A stretch of 64,000 nucleotides of DNA from assembly GCA_964540815.1 (NCBI GenBank), contig CAZIOH010000029.1, forward strand, positions 1 to 64,000. Reading direction: 5' to 3'. Each line of letters begins with the position of its first letter. Positions within the stretch are counted from its first letter, which is position 1. Source of the DNA: CAZIOH01 sp964540815. GTDB lineage: Bacteria > Myxococcota_A > Polyangia > Fen-1088. The notes beneath the pieces were generated by a model. The model was not told the DNA's origin. It worked only from the letters and a program-made list of their open reading frames with translations, and did not search any database. Below are positions 24,423 through 35,100 of this stretch, piece by piece. Made by a program: the position numbers and the translations under genes.

Positions 24423-26651
24423 TCAGTACGGCAGCGGACGCCGGGCGCCGGTCAGCTCGAGCTCGGCGACGAGGGGAGCAGTTCCCGTGAGGGCGCGGCT
24501 GCGGGCATCGGGCTGGCTGCCGCCGACCGTCAGGCGCAGGCGGCCGGGCTCGAGCACGCGCGTGCCGGTCTCGTCGATGAGCGAGAGATCGCGGGCCGTC
24601 AGGGCGAACGTCACCTGGCGCGACTCGCCGGGGGCGAGCGCCACCCGGGCGAAGCCGCGCAGGCTGTGGTGGGGCACGGCGCCGCGCGCGTCGAGGTGCT
24701 TGACGTAGAGCTGGACCACCTCGTCGCCCGAGCGCGCTCCGGTGTTCGTCACGTTCGCGTGCACCTCTGCCAGCACCGGCCACCTTCCCCCCGGGGTCGC
24801 GGGCACGCCGGCCGCCGCCCCCTCGGTCGTGTCGGTGGGGCCCGTGGCCTCGACCCTGAGCCCCCCATACGTGAACTGCGTGTACGAGAGGCCGTACCCG
24901 AACGGGAACAGCGGCTCGCGCTCGAGGTAGCGATAGGTCCGTCCCTGCATCCGGTAGTCGGTGATGTCGGGCAGATCGTGGGTGCTGCCCGGAAACGTCA
25001 CCGGCAGGCGGCCCGCCGGGTTGTAGTCGCCGAAGAGCACATCCGCGATCGCCCGTCCGGCTTCCTGGCCCGGGTACCAGGCCTGCACGATGGCGTCCAC
25101 GTGTTCGGCCGCCCAGCGCAGATCGAGCGCGCTGCCCGCCACCACCACCAGCACCGTGGGCTTGCCGAGGGCCACCACCTCCTCCATCAGCCGCTGCTGC
25201 AGCCCGGTCAGCTCGAGTCCGAGCTTGTCCCCCGACGCCTCGCTGTTTCCAGCGTCGCCCTGCTCGCCCTCGATGTCCGCCGAGAGCCCGAGCACCAGCA
25301 CCAACGCCTCGGCGCGCATGGCCACGCTCACCGCCTCGGACAGGTTACCGTGCGCTCCGAGGCCCCCGTCCTTGAGGCCCTGCAGCTTGCACCCGGGCGT
25401 GTACCAGACCTTGGTGCCGGCCGAGACCGCCGCGCGGATGCCGTCGAGCGGGGTGACGGTGGCCGACGGGGTGCCGAAATAGTTGCCGAGCAGCACCTCG
25501 GGGTGGTGGGCGTTGGGCCCGATCACCGCCAGGCTGCCGAGCGTCTTCGACAGTGGCAACGTGCGATTGGCATTCTTGAGCAGGACCAGGGACTCGCGGG
25601 CGGCCGTGTGCGCCAGCGCGCGGTGGGCGGCGCAGTCGTTCACCTCGTAGGGGATCGCCGTGTAGGCCACCCGCTCCGGGGGATCGAACATGCCGAGCCG
25701 CAGGCGCGCCCGGAAGAGCCGCGCCAGGCACAGATCGAGCTCCGCCTCCGACACCAGGCCGGCCCGCACCGCCGCCGGCAGGTGCTCGTAGGTACACCCG
25801 CAGTTCAGATCGCAGCCCGCCTTGACCGCCACCGCCGCCGACTCCTCCCAGGTGCGGGTCACGAGGTGCCCTTCGTGGAAGTCCTTGATGGCCCAGCAGT
25901 CGCTCACCACGTAGCCGTCGAACCCCCACTCGTCGCGCAGGATCTTCTGCAGCAGGGTCGGGCTGCCGCAGCACGGCTCGCCGTTGGTGCGGTTGTAGGC
26001 CGCCATGATGCTCTCGGCGCGCGCCTCGGTCACGCACTCGAAGAAGGCCGGCAGGTAGGTCTCGCGCAGGTCCTTCTGGCTGACCCGCGCGTCGAAGCTG
26101 TGGCGCAGGGCCTCCGGGCCGCTGTGGACCGCGTAGTGCTTGGGGGTCGCCACCAGCTTGAGGTACCGCGGATCCTCGCCCTGAAGCCCCTTGCACAGGG
26201 CCACCGCCAGGCGGCCGGTCAGGTAGGGGCACTCGCCGTAGGTCTCGTGCCCGCGCCCCCAGCGCGGATCCCGGAAGATGTTGATGTTGGGGGTCCAGAA
26301 CGTCAGGCCCTTGTACATGCCGCGATCGCCCCGACGCACGGACTCGTGGTGCTTGGCCCGCGCCTCGTCGGAGACGGCGACGGCGATCTCGTACATGCGG
26401 TCGGCGTTCCACATCGCCGCGAGGCCGATCGCCTGCGGGAACACCGTGGCGATGCCGGCCCTCGCGACCCCGTGCAGGCACTCGTTCCACCAGGTGTAGG
26501 CCGGGACGCCGAGCCGCGGGATGGCCGGGGCCTCGTGCAGCATCTGGGCCGCCTTCTCCTCCAGGGTCAACCGCCCGATCAGATCGGCCACCCGCGCGTC
26601 GACGGGCAGTTCGGGATTCCACAAGGGCAGGGCTCGCCACGCCGGTTCCAC
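24423..26651 (-). CDS. Glycoside hydrolase family 3 beta-glucosidase/xylosidase
   Basis: 742 residues. The GTG start at 26649-26651 follows a strong GGAGGGA eight bases upstream; the frame is open far beyond it only by chance. The GH3 N-terminal TIM barrel begins VADLIGRLTLEEKAAQMLHEAP and includes PAYTWWNECLHGV and WTPNINIFRDPRWGRGHETYG. The nucleophile Asp is in GYVVSDCWAIKDFH. The C-terminal alpha/beta domain (VLVVVAGSALDLRW) and fibronectin-III-like domain follow. The WWNECLHG and GRGHETYGE motifs resemble the beta-xylosidase/arabinosidase branch. No signal peptide is seen, so it is probably cytoplasmic. It lies 17 bases after the HAD gene in an operon. Confidence 0.92.
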   Translation of the reverse strand: MEPAWRALPLWNPELPVDARVADLIGRLTLEEKAAQMLHEAPAIPRLGVPAYTWWNECLHGVARAGIATVFPQAIGLAAMWNADRMYEIAVAVSDEARAKHHESVRRGDRGMYKGLTFWTPNINIFRDPRWGRGHETYGECPYLTGRLAVALCKGLQGEDPRYLKLVATPKHYAVHSGPEALRHSFDARVSQKDLRETYLPAFFECVTEARAESIMAAYNRTNGEPCCGSPTLLQKILRDEWGFDGYVVSDCWAIKDFHEGHLVTRTWEESAAVAVKAGCDLNCGCTYEHLPAAVRAGLVSEAELDLCLARLFRARLRLGMFDPPERVAYTAIPYEVNDCAAHRALAHTAARESLVLLKNANRTLPLSKTLGSLAVIGPNAHHPEVLLGNYFGTPSATVTPLDGIRAAVSAGTKVWYTPGCKLQGLKDGGLGAHGNLSEAVSVAMRAEALVLVLGLSADIEGEQGDAGNSEASGDKLGLELTGLQQRLMEEVVALGKPTVLVVVAGSALDLRWAAEHVDAIVQAWYPGQEAGRAIADVLFGDYNPAGRLPVTFPGSTHDLPDITDYRMQGRTYRYLEREPLFPFGYGLSYTQFTYGGLRVEATGPTDTTEGAAAGVPATPGGRWPVLAEVHANVTNTGARSGDEVVQLYVKHLDARGAVPHHSLRGFARVALAPGESRQVTFALTARDLSLIDETGTRVLEPGRLRLTVGGSQPDARSRALTGTAPLVAELELTGARRPLPY

Positions 26652-26668
26652 CGGTGCTCCCTCCACGA

Positions 26669-27313
26669 TCACCGGCGTTCCGACGGGCTGCCGCCGAGCG
26701 CGGCTCCGGACGGCACATGGGCGTAGAGGGGCCGCACGTCGATGCCGAGCATGCCCGCCCGCCGCGCCGCCTCGAGCCCGAGATCCGTGTCCTCGTAGAC
26801 CACGCACGACGCCGGGTCCACCCCCAGCCGGCGCGCGGCCTCGAGGAAGACATCGGGCTCGGGCTTGTGCCGCACGGTGTCCTCGGCGGTGACGATCACC
26901 GGAAACCAGTCGAGGAGGCCAATCTGGCGCAGCGTGCGCTCGACCATCGCGCGGGTCCCTCCCGAGCCCACGGCGACCGGGCCCAGCGCTCGCCGCTGGC
27001 GCGCGATCTCCACGACCGGCGCGATCGGCGCGACCTCCTCGAACCGGCTCAGGAAGGCCTTCTCCTTTGCCAGGCTCACCACCAGCGGGTCGAGGTCGAG
27101 GCCCTGCTCGGCGATGAGCATGCTCGCGATCCGCAGGGTCGGGATGCCTCCCAGGGAATAGAATCTCCGCTCCGGGAACTGCAAGCCGAACGCGCCGGCG
27201 ATCTCCTCCCAGGCCCGATAGTGGACGGGCATGGAATTGGCGAGCGTGCCGTCGAGGTCGAAGATGGCGGCGGCTCCCGGGAAGTGGCCGTGGGCGTCGT
27301 TCACGTCCGCCAA
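26669..27313 (-). CDS. HAD-superfamily phosphatase, beta-phosphoglucomutase/YqaB-like
   Basis: A 214-residue HAD subfamily IA protein. Motif I is FDLDGTLANSMPVHYRAW, which includes the cap His and Trp usual in beta-phosphoglucomutase and YqaB-type phosphatases. Motif II is VGSGGTRAMV, the lysine motif is RHKPEPDVFLEAA and the acidic motif is VYEDTDLGLEAA. The substrate is likely a sugar phosphate, fitting its place directly ahead of the GH3 glycosidase. The TTG start at 27313 is used; a GTG at 27304 is equally possible, since neither has a clear ribosome-binding site. Confidence 0.85.
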   Translation of the reverse strand: MADVNDAHGHFPGAAAIFDLDGTLANSMPVHYRAWEEIAGAFGLQFPERRFYSLGGIPTLRIASMLIAEQGLDLDPLVVSLAKEKAFLSRFEEVAPIAPVVEIARQRRALGPVAVGSGGTRAMVERTLRQIGLLDWFPVIVTAEDTVRHKPEPDVFLEAARRLGVDPASCVVYEDTDLGLEAARRAGMLGIDVRPLYAHVPSGAALGGSPSERR

Positions 27314-27464
27314 TCTCGCAAGCCGAGCCGCCCACCGTCAAGCCAGCGCCCCCCGGGCCGACCTCGACACGACGCCACGGTGGCTCGGCGTGGTCCGCGA
27401 CCGTCGAGTGGCCTCGGGATCGGGGTCGCCAGGCTGCGACTTTCTTCCTACACTCCGAGGACCC

Positions 27465-29174
<1,710 letters not shown>

Positions 29175-29193
29175 GGCCCGCCGGAGGGGGGTC

Positions 29194-31125
29194 GTGCTGG
29201 CTTCCTTCTTCGCGGCGCTCTTGTTCCTCGTCGCCGGTCGGGCGACGGCGGACGATGCCACCGACCAGGCCCGGAAGCACTACGAGACCGGGCTCGAGCT
29301 GTTTTACGCCCGCGAGCACGCGCAGGCCCTGGTCGAATTTCAGCGCGCGCACGAGATAAAGCCCCGGCCGGCGACGCTGTTCATGATGGCCCAGTGCGAG
29401 TATCTCGTGGGTGCGCTGCCCGTCGCGCGCGAGCACTACGAGTCGTACCTGCGCGAGAGCCCGAGCGGCGAGTTCGTCGAGGTGGCCAAGGATCGCATCG
29501 AGAGCATCAACCGTCGCCCCGCGATCCTGGTCATCAACTGCGTCCCGGACAGCGTGGACGTCCTCGTGACCGAGGTGCGCACCGCTTCGTCGGCAGGCAC
29601 CCCCGGCCCGACCTCTCTGCCTTTGCCGCCGCCGCCCTTGCCGTCGCCGTCGCCATCGGTGTCGCCTCCGCCGCTATCATCGCCGCCGCCTCCTCCTCCG
29701 TCGCCATCTCTGCCGTCCGCCACGCTTGCGCCTTCCACCCCCGCCTCGATCCAAGGCCAGGCTCCCAACAACTTCTCGGTCCCGCGCGGGCGCTGGATCG
29801 TCCGGGTGTCGAAGCCCAACTACACGCCCCAGGTGGTCACGCTCGATCTCGAGGTCGCGGAGACCCGCCCGCTCTTCTTCAAGCTCGACCCCATTCCAGG
29901 GCGCCTCGAGATCGAGACCATCCCCCGCACCGCTACGCTCTACGTCAACGGCAACCGGGCGCGCAATCCCTATCGCCAGGACGTCCCGCCGGGACACTAC
30001 GAGATCTTCGCTGAAGCCACCGACTACGAGAACCGCACCGACGAGGTCTTCCTCGGTCCAGGCGAGCGCCGCCTGCTCACCGGCTCGCATGCCTTCCAGC
30101 TCCGCTACGTCCAGCGCTCGGGCCGCCCGGAGCTGGTCGCCGCATCGGCCCTGATGGGCGCCTTCGTGGGCGCGGGCGCCGTCGCCGCCAGCCTCAACAA
30201 GTCCGTGGCGCAGGCCAACGTCTCGTCCGTCAGCTTGACCATCGGCGGCACGCTCGCCGGTCTCATCGCCGGGGGGCTGGTGGCGAACGACTCCGTTCCG
30301 GCCTACATCCCGGACAACCGCGCGCTCTTCGTGATCGGAGCCATGTGGATAGGCGGCGCCGAAGGTGCGCTCTTCGGGATCATCGCGCGAGAGTTCCAGG
30401 CGGCGAACGGGCCCACGCAGGCCGCCGAGGGGTATCCGGATCTGCCGCGGTACCGGCAACCGCCTGATCTCTCCCGCGCCGCCTTCGTGGGGAGCGTGCC
30501 TGGCCTCGCGCTCGGGATCACCGCCGGGGCGATGCTCAGCCACCGCGCGCCGACCTACGGGCGGGTGGCGCTGATCCAGAGCGCGGCGGCGGGCGGCGCG
30601 CTGCTCGGAGCCCTGAGCGCGGTGGCGCTGCAGTGGAGCCCGTTTGGCTTCGAGCGCGTGGTGATCCCGGCCCCCGATGCCCCTGCCGGGTCGACCCCCC
30701 ACCTCGACGACGTGATGGATCTGGCGATCCCGTCGGCGCTCGGTCTCACGGTGGGCCTCGGCGCGGGGCTGCTCGGCGCGTACCTCCCCGATCAGTCGCG
30801 CTACGGGCCGACCTGGCAGCGGGTCGGGCTCATCGATCTGGCGGCGGCGGCGGGCGCCATCGCGTTCGGGATCGGCGGGTGCGTCTCCGAGAACGCGTGC
30901 GTCGGGGCGCTCAACGCCGAGTCGGCCTCGCGGGCGCACGCCGCGACCTGGGCCCTCGTCGGCGGCGCTGCGGGGCTCGCGGGGGGGGTCCTGCTCACCC
31001 GCAACGTGGACCGCAGCGTGCCAGCCCCGAAGGGAAGCCCGAGCTTCCCGGTGTTGACCTTGCTGCCCACCCGTACCCCGGATGGTCGGATCGAGACGCT
31101 CCTCGGCGCGATCGGAACCTACTGA
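29194..31125 (+). CDS. Secreted/membrane protein with TPR-like N-terminus and PEGA-like domain
   Basis: 643 residues. The GTG start at 29194 is preceded by GGAGGGGGG and opens a signal peptide (ASFFAALLFLVAGRATADD). An N-terminal TPR-like helical pair (HYETGLELFYAREHAQALVE) is followed by a Pro/Ser-rich tract (about 150-190). A PEGA-like beta domain comes next (PGRLEIETIPRTATLYVNG, PPGHYEIFAEATDY). The C-terminal half is Gly/Ala-rich with several hydrophobic helices. PEGA/TPR proteins beside Ser/Thr kinases are common in Myxococcota, but their role is unknown. The gene is almost certainly co-transcribed with the kinase and ends nine bases from the convergent PilZ gene. Confidence 0.8.
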   Translation: MLASFFAALLFLVAGRATADDATDQARKHYETGLELFYAREHAQALVEFQRAHEIKPRPATLFMMAQCEYLVGALPVAREHYESYLRESPSGEFVEVAKDRIESINRRPAILVINCVPDSVDVLVTEVRTASSAGTPGPTSLPLPPPPLPSPSPSVSPPPLSSPPPPPPSPSLPSATLAPSTPASIQGQAPNNFSVPRGRWIVRVSKPNYTPQVVTLDLEVAETRPLFFKLDPIPGRLEIETIPRTATLYVNGNRARNPYRQDVPPGHYEIFAEATDYENRTDEVFLGPGERRLLTGSHAFQLRYVQRSGRPELVAASALMGAFVGAGAVAASLNKSVAQANVSSVSLTIGGTLAGLIAGGLVANDSVPAYIPDNRALFVIGAMWIGGAEGALFGIIAREFQAANGPTQAAEGYPDLPRYRQPPDLSRAAFVGSVPGLALGITAGAMLSHRAPTYGRVALIQSAAAGGALLGALSAVALQWSPFGFERVVIPAPDAPAGSTPHLDDVMDLAIPSALGLTVGLGAGLLGAYLPDQSRYGPTWQRVGLIDLAAAAGAIAFGIGGCVSENACVGALNAESASRAHAATWALVGGAAGLAGGVLLTRNVDRSVPAPKGSPSFPVLTLLPTRTPDGRIETLLGAIGTY

Positions 31126-31134
31126 GGACTGAGA

Positions 31135-31473
31135 TCAGGTCAGAAAGAAGCGGTTGAGCGCCCAGACGTCGCGGGCCCGCAGCCCTTGAAAACGCACACC
31201 GATTCCCACCTGCCCCGAGCTCGAACCGAGGCTCGAGCCCGCCGGGACGATCCAGCGAACGTCACCCGTGACCTCGATGGGCTCGGGCTGGGTCGGGACC
31301 TTGAATCGCAGCGCCACCGCGGCGCCAATCGGCAGGGTGCGCACGCACTCCACGAACATCCCCCCGAGGGAGAGGTTCAGACTTCGACCCGTCTGGCTCT
31401 GTCCGTCGAAGCTCACGTCCACGTTGAGCTCGCGATCGTATCGCGGATCGATTCTTCGAAAGTGCTCTGCCAA
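31135..31473 (-). CDS. PilZ-domain protein
   Basis: 112 residues, essentially a single PilZ domain. The c-di-GMP-binding pattern is present but divergent: an Arg cluster in RRIDPRYDRELNVDV, then NLSLGGMFVE corresponding to the (D/N)xSxxG motif. It ends with GVRFQGLRARDVWALNRFF. It lies downstream of the kinase and DUF4384-like genes on the same strand, with a gap of about 200 bases, so it may have its own promoter. A link between c-di-GMP or a related nucleotide and the kinase module is inferred only from position. Confidence 0.85.
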   Translation of the reverse strand: MAEHFRRIDPRYDRELNVDVSFDGQSQTGRSLNLSLGGMFVECVRTLPIGAAVALRFKVPTQPEPIEVTGDVRWIVPAGSSLGSSSGQVGIGVRFQGLRARDVWALNRFFLT

Positions 31474-31670
31474 TTGGTACCTCGTCTGGGCAACCCGGCG
31501 GTCGCCGCCCCTTCAAGAATAGCGCAAATTGCGGATACTCCCGCCGTGTCGCGACTGGGACCGCCAGGAGCATATAGGCGTTCGGGCACCTTCACCATCC
31601 TCCTTCTCCTCCTTCTCCTCCTTCCTCGGCGCAGTCCCCACAGTCGTCCGGCCTTGGCGGTCGGCCTTGG

Positions 31671-32411
31671 TCATCTTGGCGGTGTGGGCTTCTGGAAGAG
31701 CCGATGGAACTGTTCTCCGGCGATGGAGAGCCTCGGCATGCGGGAGAGGACACCGCCAGCTCTTGCCATCGCGCTCGTGACTGCCCGCTGGATCTCGTCG
31801 AGCTCGAGCGGGACGTCGCTGAGGAGCACGATCAGCCGCTCCTGGCCCCGGCCGGTCAGCTCGATGGCGTCGGGGAGATCCTGCAGCGACGAGGCGGGCG
31901 AAAGATCGAGGCTGGTCCCGAACTCGGGGTAGAGCGGGGCCACCCGCCCGCGCTCGTCGACCGATACCACGAAGTAGTAGGCGTGCCCACCCGGTTGGAT
32001 GCCGATGCGCAGGCGTTCCCCAGTGGCCACCAGCTCCACGTGCGCGTCCGGGCCGGGGCCGGCTTCGGCCGCCAGCCGCTGGGGCCCTTCGAGCGGCAGC
32101 GGCGGTGCGATTCGCACCACGATCCCGGCACGACGTCGGGGTTCGCGGGCGCGCAGCACGGCCGCGGCCGCGTCGGCGCGGGCGCGGGCACGCGCCGTCT
32201 CGAACAGCGGTCTCGAGCCGACCACGAGCGCCGCGATGGTCGCCACCGCGCCGACACCGATCACCGTGAGAAAGGACCGGGTTCCGGCCGGACGCCGAAG
32301 AAGACCTGGAGAGGAGCTTGCGGGTACCCGGGCCGCCGAGTCGTCCCGGGCCCCGAGCTCTTGCGTGCGCGGCACGGCAGGCGCGACGTCGGGTGGCACG
32401 GCGGGCGGCAT
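31671..32411 (-). CDS. Membrane-anchored protein with DUF4384-like domain
   Basis: 246 residues with the ATG at 32409-32411, chosen for a GGAAG eight bases upstream; a TTG at 32435 would add eight residues. One transmembrane helix (about 45-65, FLTVIGVGAVATIAALVVG) separates a Pro/Ala-rich N-terminus from the outer part. The C-terminal domain (RIGIQPGGHAYYFVVSVDE, RVAPLYPEFGTSLDL, RLIVLLSDVPLELDEI) fits DUF4384, which often accompanies Ser/Thr kinases or peptidases and probably senses or binds at the surface. It starts 32 bases downstream of the kinase stop and is probably the second gene of its operon. Confidence 0.7.
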   Translation of the reverse strand: MPPAVPPDVAPAVPRTQELGARDDSAARVPASSSPGLLRRPAGTRSFLTVIGVGAVATIAALVVGSRPLFETARARARADAAAAVLRAREPRRRAGIVVRIAPPLPLEGPQRLAAEAGPGPDAHVELVATGERLRIGIQPGGHAYYFVVSVDERGRVAPLYPEFGTSLDLSPASSLQDLPDAIELTGRGQERLIVLLSDVPLELDEIQRAVTSAMARAGGVLSRMPRLSIAGEQFHRLFQKPTPPR

Positions 32412-32443
32412 CTCGCTGGCTTCCAGGGATTTCAAGCGCGCGG

Positions 32444-34741
32444 TCAGGGCGTCGCTTCGGTGGCGCTCGGGGGCTCATTGCCCGAGGCGGGGCCCGAGCT
32501 CGGGGGCGGGGCGGCCGGCGGGGGGGGAGGCGGTGATTCGGCCGGCGGGCTCAGCTGAATGGTGCCGGGGGGGTACTGTTCGATCCCCTGCAAGCTGCGC
32601 ACGCGCCGGGCGCTCTCCTTGAACACGTCGTTTTCGCGATTGATCGGCGCGCCCGCGCCCGTGCCCGCGCCGACCTTGGCCCTGACCCGCTCCGGACCGC
32701 CCGGGTGCCTTGCTGCCGTGCCGCCCGCCTGGGTGACCCCCGGTGCGGGTGGAGGCGTGACCGCGGATCCCAGCCCCGCCTGTCCGGCCCCCTGGGGCCG
32801 GAGCTGTCCGCTCTGTGCAGGCGCAGGCGTCGCCGGTCGGGAAACCACGACGGCCTGGGCGGCGCCCGCGGTCTCCGACCCGGGTGCCGGGGTCCCCACG
32901 GGCCTCGGCAGGTGGCCTGCGGTCGCCACCCCCGCACCAGCGGGAACGCGGGCCCCCGGGCCAGTGGCGCCCTCGGCGCCGCTCCCCGGACCTGGGATGG
33001 CGGGATTGCCGGTGGCCGGGCGACCGACGCTCGGCGCACCAGCCATCGGAACTGGGTGGGCCTTGTGCGACGCCGCACCACCTCCCCCCGGGCCCGGCGG
33101 CGCTGGCCTCGGCCCGCCGCCCTCCGCGCTGCCGAGTGGAGGTGCGGCAGGAGCCACGGCCCTGGGCTCGGTCGCGCTGCCGAGGTTGGTCCCGGTGGCG
33201 GTCCCCGCGACCGTCAGGGCGTGGTCGATGAGCGCGGCCAGGGCCACCGGCCATCCGAAGTGACGGACCGCCGAGAACCCCCCCACCGCGCCGATGAGCA
33301 CGAGCAAAAACACCGGCAATGCCCGGCTCTTTCTTCGGCCCCGGTAGCGGCTGGGTGGAGCATCGTCCGCGGCATCGTCCGGAAAAGACAGCTCCTCCAC
33401 TTGACGTCGCCTGGCTCGCGGCGCCGGTCCGGCGGCGCTGGCGAGCTCACCTGGCCCCCGTCCCCCCGCCGCGACCCGGCCGCGCCCGAGCGCCGGCGCG
33501 GGCCGTCGGATGGGTGGGGGCTCGCCGAGATCCCCGAGCTCGTCGTAGGCATCGTCACCGACATCCCCGTTCCGCCCATCCCGCCCATCGCCGAGGGTCC
33601 CGGTCGGCCCCGAGCCCGAAAAATCCGCGCCCCCCGCCGCGCGTCGGGTGAGGCGCAGCGGCTCTCCCCCGTTGCCCCCGGCGAGCTCCGACAGGGCGGT
33701 CTTGTCCTCGGCCCCGAGATCGCTGGCGTCCGCCAGCACCACCGCGTTGCCCTCGAGCAGGGCCGGACCGCTCGATTGGTCCTGGGATTCGACGACCGGC
33801 TGGGCCCGCGCGATGGTTGGGATGCCGTCCCGCCGTTCCAGCTCGGCGAGGTACTGCTTGAGCTCGGTCTGCCCCACCCCGCCGAAATCGGCGCGGAGGG
33901 CGCGCTCGAGATCCACCAGCATCTCGTCCGCCGATTGGTAGCGGAGCTGGAGGTTCTGCTGCATGGCGCGCAGGACGATGTGGACCACGTCGGGGGCGAG
34001 ATCGGGGCGCACCTCGGCGGGCGAGCGAAACTCGGCCTGCTGGACCCGCAACAGGGTCTCGAGGTCGGTCGGGGCCTCGAAGGGCCGCACGCCGGTCATC
34101 ACCAGGTAAAGCAGCGTCCCGAGCGAGAAGAGATCCGAGCGGGCATCGATGGGCTTTCCGAGCCCCTGCTCGGGAGACATGAAGGCGACCTTGCCCTTCA
34201 CCACGCCCGTGCCGGTGTGCTCGCGCTTCCGCATCGCCTTGGCGATGCCGAAGTCCGTCAGCTTGACCTCGCCATGCTCGCTGATGAGGACGTTGTTCGG
34301 GCTCACGTCCCGGTGGACGATCCCGAGGGGCTGCCCGTCGGGCCCGCGCTTGGCGTGGGCGTAGGCGAGCGCGCGGCACACCTCGGCCACCACGAAGAGC
34401 CCGAGCGGGGGTGGCAGCGGCCATCCCGCCAGCTTGGACCGATGCAGCACGTGCCCGAGATCCCACCCATCCACCAGCTCGAGGGCCAGGAAATAGCGCC
34501 CACCAGCCCGCCCGAGATCGAGCACCTGCACGATGTTGCTGTGGGTCAGCATCATCGAGATGCGCGCCTCGTCGATGAGCATGTTCTGGAACTGCGGGTC
34601 GGCCGAGATGCTGCCGAGGATGCGTTTCAGGACGACCGGCTTTTGAAACCCCTCATGACCCTGCTGGGTCGCCAGAAAGATCTCCGCCATGCCACCATTG
34701 GCGAGCTTTCGGAGGACGGTGTAGCGACCATGTTGCGCCAT
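32444..34741 (-). CDS. Ser/Thr protein kinase with long Pro/Ala-rich tail
   Basis: 765 residues. The kinase domain (about 7-290) has K39 (VVLKRIL), HRDVSPNN (143-150), DFG (163-165) and AFMSPEQGLG. The catalytic loop has Ser in place of the usual Lys (DVSPNN), a substitution common in myxobacterial kinases. A hydrophilic linker leads to one helix (PVFLLVLIGAVGGFSAV, about 475). About 270 residues of Pro/Ala/Gly-rich tail follow, presumably extracytoplasmic. The start is ATG at 34739-34741. It heads the operon with the DUF4384-like gene. It is convergent to the other kinase module across the two short genes. Confidence 0.9.
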   Translation of the reverse strand: MAQHGRYTVLRKLANGGMAEIFLATQQGHEGFQKPVVLKRILGSISADPQFQNMLIDEARISMMLTHSNIVQVLDLGRAGGRYFLALELVDGWDLGHVLHRSKLAGWPLPPPLGLFVVAEVCRALAYAHAKRGPDGQPLGIVHRDVSPNNVLISEHGEVKLTDFGIAKAMRKREHTGTGVVKGKVAFMSPEQGLGKPIDARSDLFSLGTLLYLVMTGVRPFEAPTDLETLLRVQQAEFRSPAEVRPDLAPDVVHIVLRAMQQNLQLRYQSADEMLVDLERALRADFGGVGQTELKQYLAELERRDGIPTIARAQPVVESQDQSSGPALLEGNAVVLADASDLGAEDKTALSELAGGNGGEPLRLTRRAAGGADFSGSGPTGTLGDGRDGRNGDVGDDAYDELGDLGEPPPIRRPAPALGRGRVAAGGRGPGELASAAGPAPRARRRQVEELSFPDDAADDAPPSRYRGRRKSRALPVFLLVLIGAVGGFSAVRHFGWPVALAALIDHALTVAGTATGTNLGSATEPRAVAPAAPPLGSAEGGGPRPAPPGPGGGGAASHKAHPVPMAGAPSVGRPATGNPAIPGPGSGAEGATGPGARVPAGAGVATAGHLPRPVGTPAPGSETAGAAQAVVVSRPATPAPAQSGQLRPQGAGQAGLGSAVTPPPAPGVTQAGGTAARHPGGPERVRAKVGAGTGAGAPINRENDVFKESARRVRSLQGIEQYPPGTIQLSPPAESPPPPPPAAPPPSSGPASGNEPPSATEATP

Positions 34742-34850
34742 TGCGATCGACTGCCGAGGAATCTACCACGCTGGCGGCGGCCCCCCGGCGCTCGGGGCGC
34801 GGTTTGTCGAGAAGCCTCGGACAAGTCCCCCAGAAGTCCGGGCCCTATTC

Positions 34851-34931
34851 CCCGTCCTCGTCTCCGTCCTCGTCCTCGTTTCCCGTCGCGTCCGAGCGAG
34901 GACGAGTAACGCGACGAGGACGAGGACGAGG
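34851..34931. repeat. Inverted (GTCCTC)n/(GAGGAC)n repeat, possible hairpin
   Basis: Runs of gtcctcg (34854-34880) face runs of gaggacg (34912-34930) around an inner inverted pair GTCGCGT (34885-34891) and ACGCGAC (34909-34915). It can fold into a long imperfect hairpin immediately outside the left end of the MITE and upstream of the kinase gene. It may stop transcription from the MYXO-CTERM gene. No gene was seen in 34742-34931. Confidence 0.5.
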
Positions 34932-35100
34932 CTAGCAGCCCGTGGTGGAAGTCGGACCGAGCCGAAATGGGCGCGGCGAGGCCGGATGCAAGGAGCAGCG
35001 AAGCGCGGAATACTGGCGGTATTCAAGCGAGCGGCGACGCCGCAGACGGCTTTGCCCCGCCCGTTTCGGCGACGCGGAGACTTTCACCACGGGCTGCTAG
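34932..35100. mobile_element. MITE-like element with CTAG target duplication (copy 1)
   Basis: A 169-bp unit flanked by CTAG at both ends. The terminal inverted repeat reads CTAGCAGCCCGTGGTGGAAG on the left; the right end, reversed, matches at 21 of the first 22 bases. Subterminal inverted similarity continues (GCCGAAATGGGC against GCCGAAACGGGC). A hairpin GAATAC-TGGCG-GTATTC (35008-35024) sits at the exact midpoint. There is no transposase. The ends resemble IS1182/IS5-type termini, which also produce 4-bp CTAG duplications, so the element was probably moved in trans by such an enzyme. Its right CTAG holds the stop codon of the next gene. Confidence 0.75.

Noticed and set aside
29610..29760. 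Possible frameshift or repeat in the PEGA protein gene
   Set aside because: The Pro/Ser tract is low-complexity, but the frame stays open and the domain continues after it.
31599..31630. CTCCTTCTC-type polypyrimidine run as a regulatory element
   Set aside because: It is a short simple-sequence run between genes with no other support.
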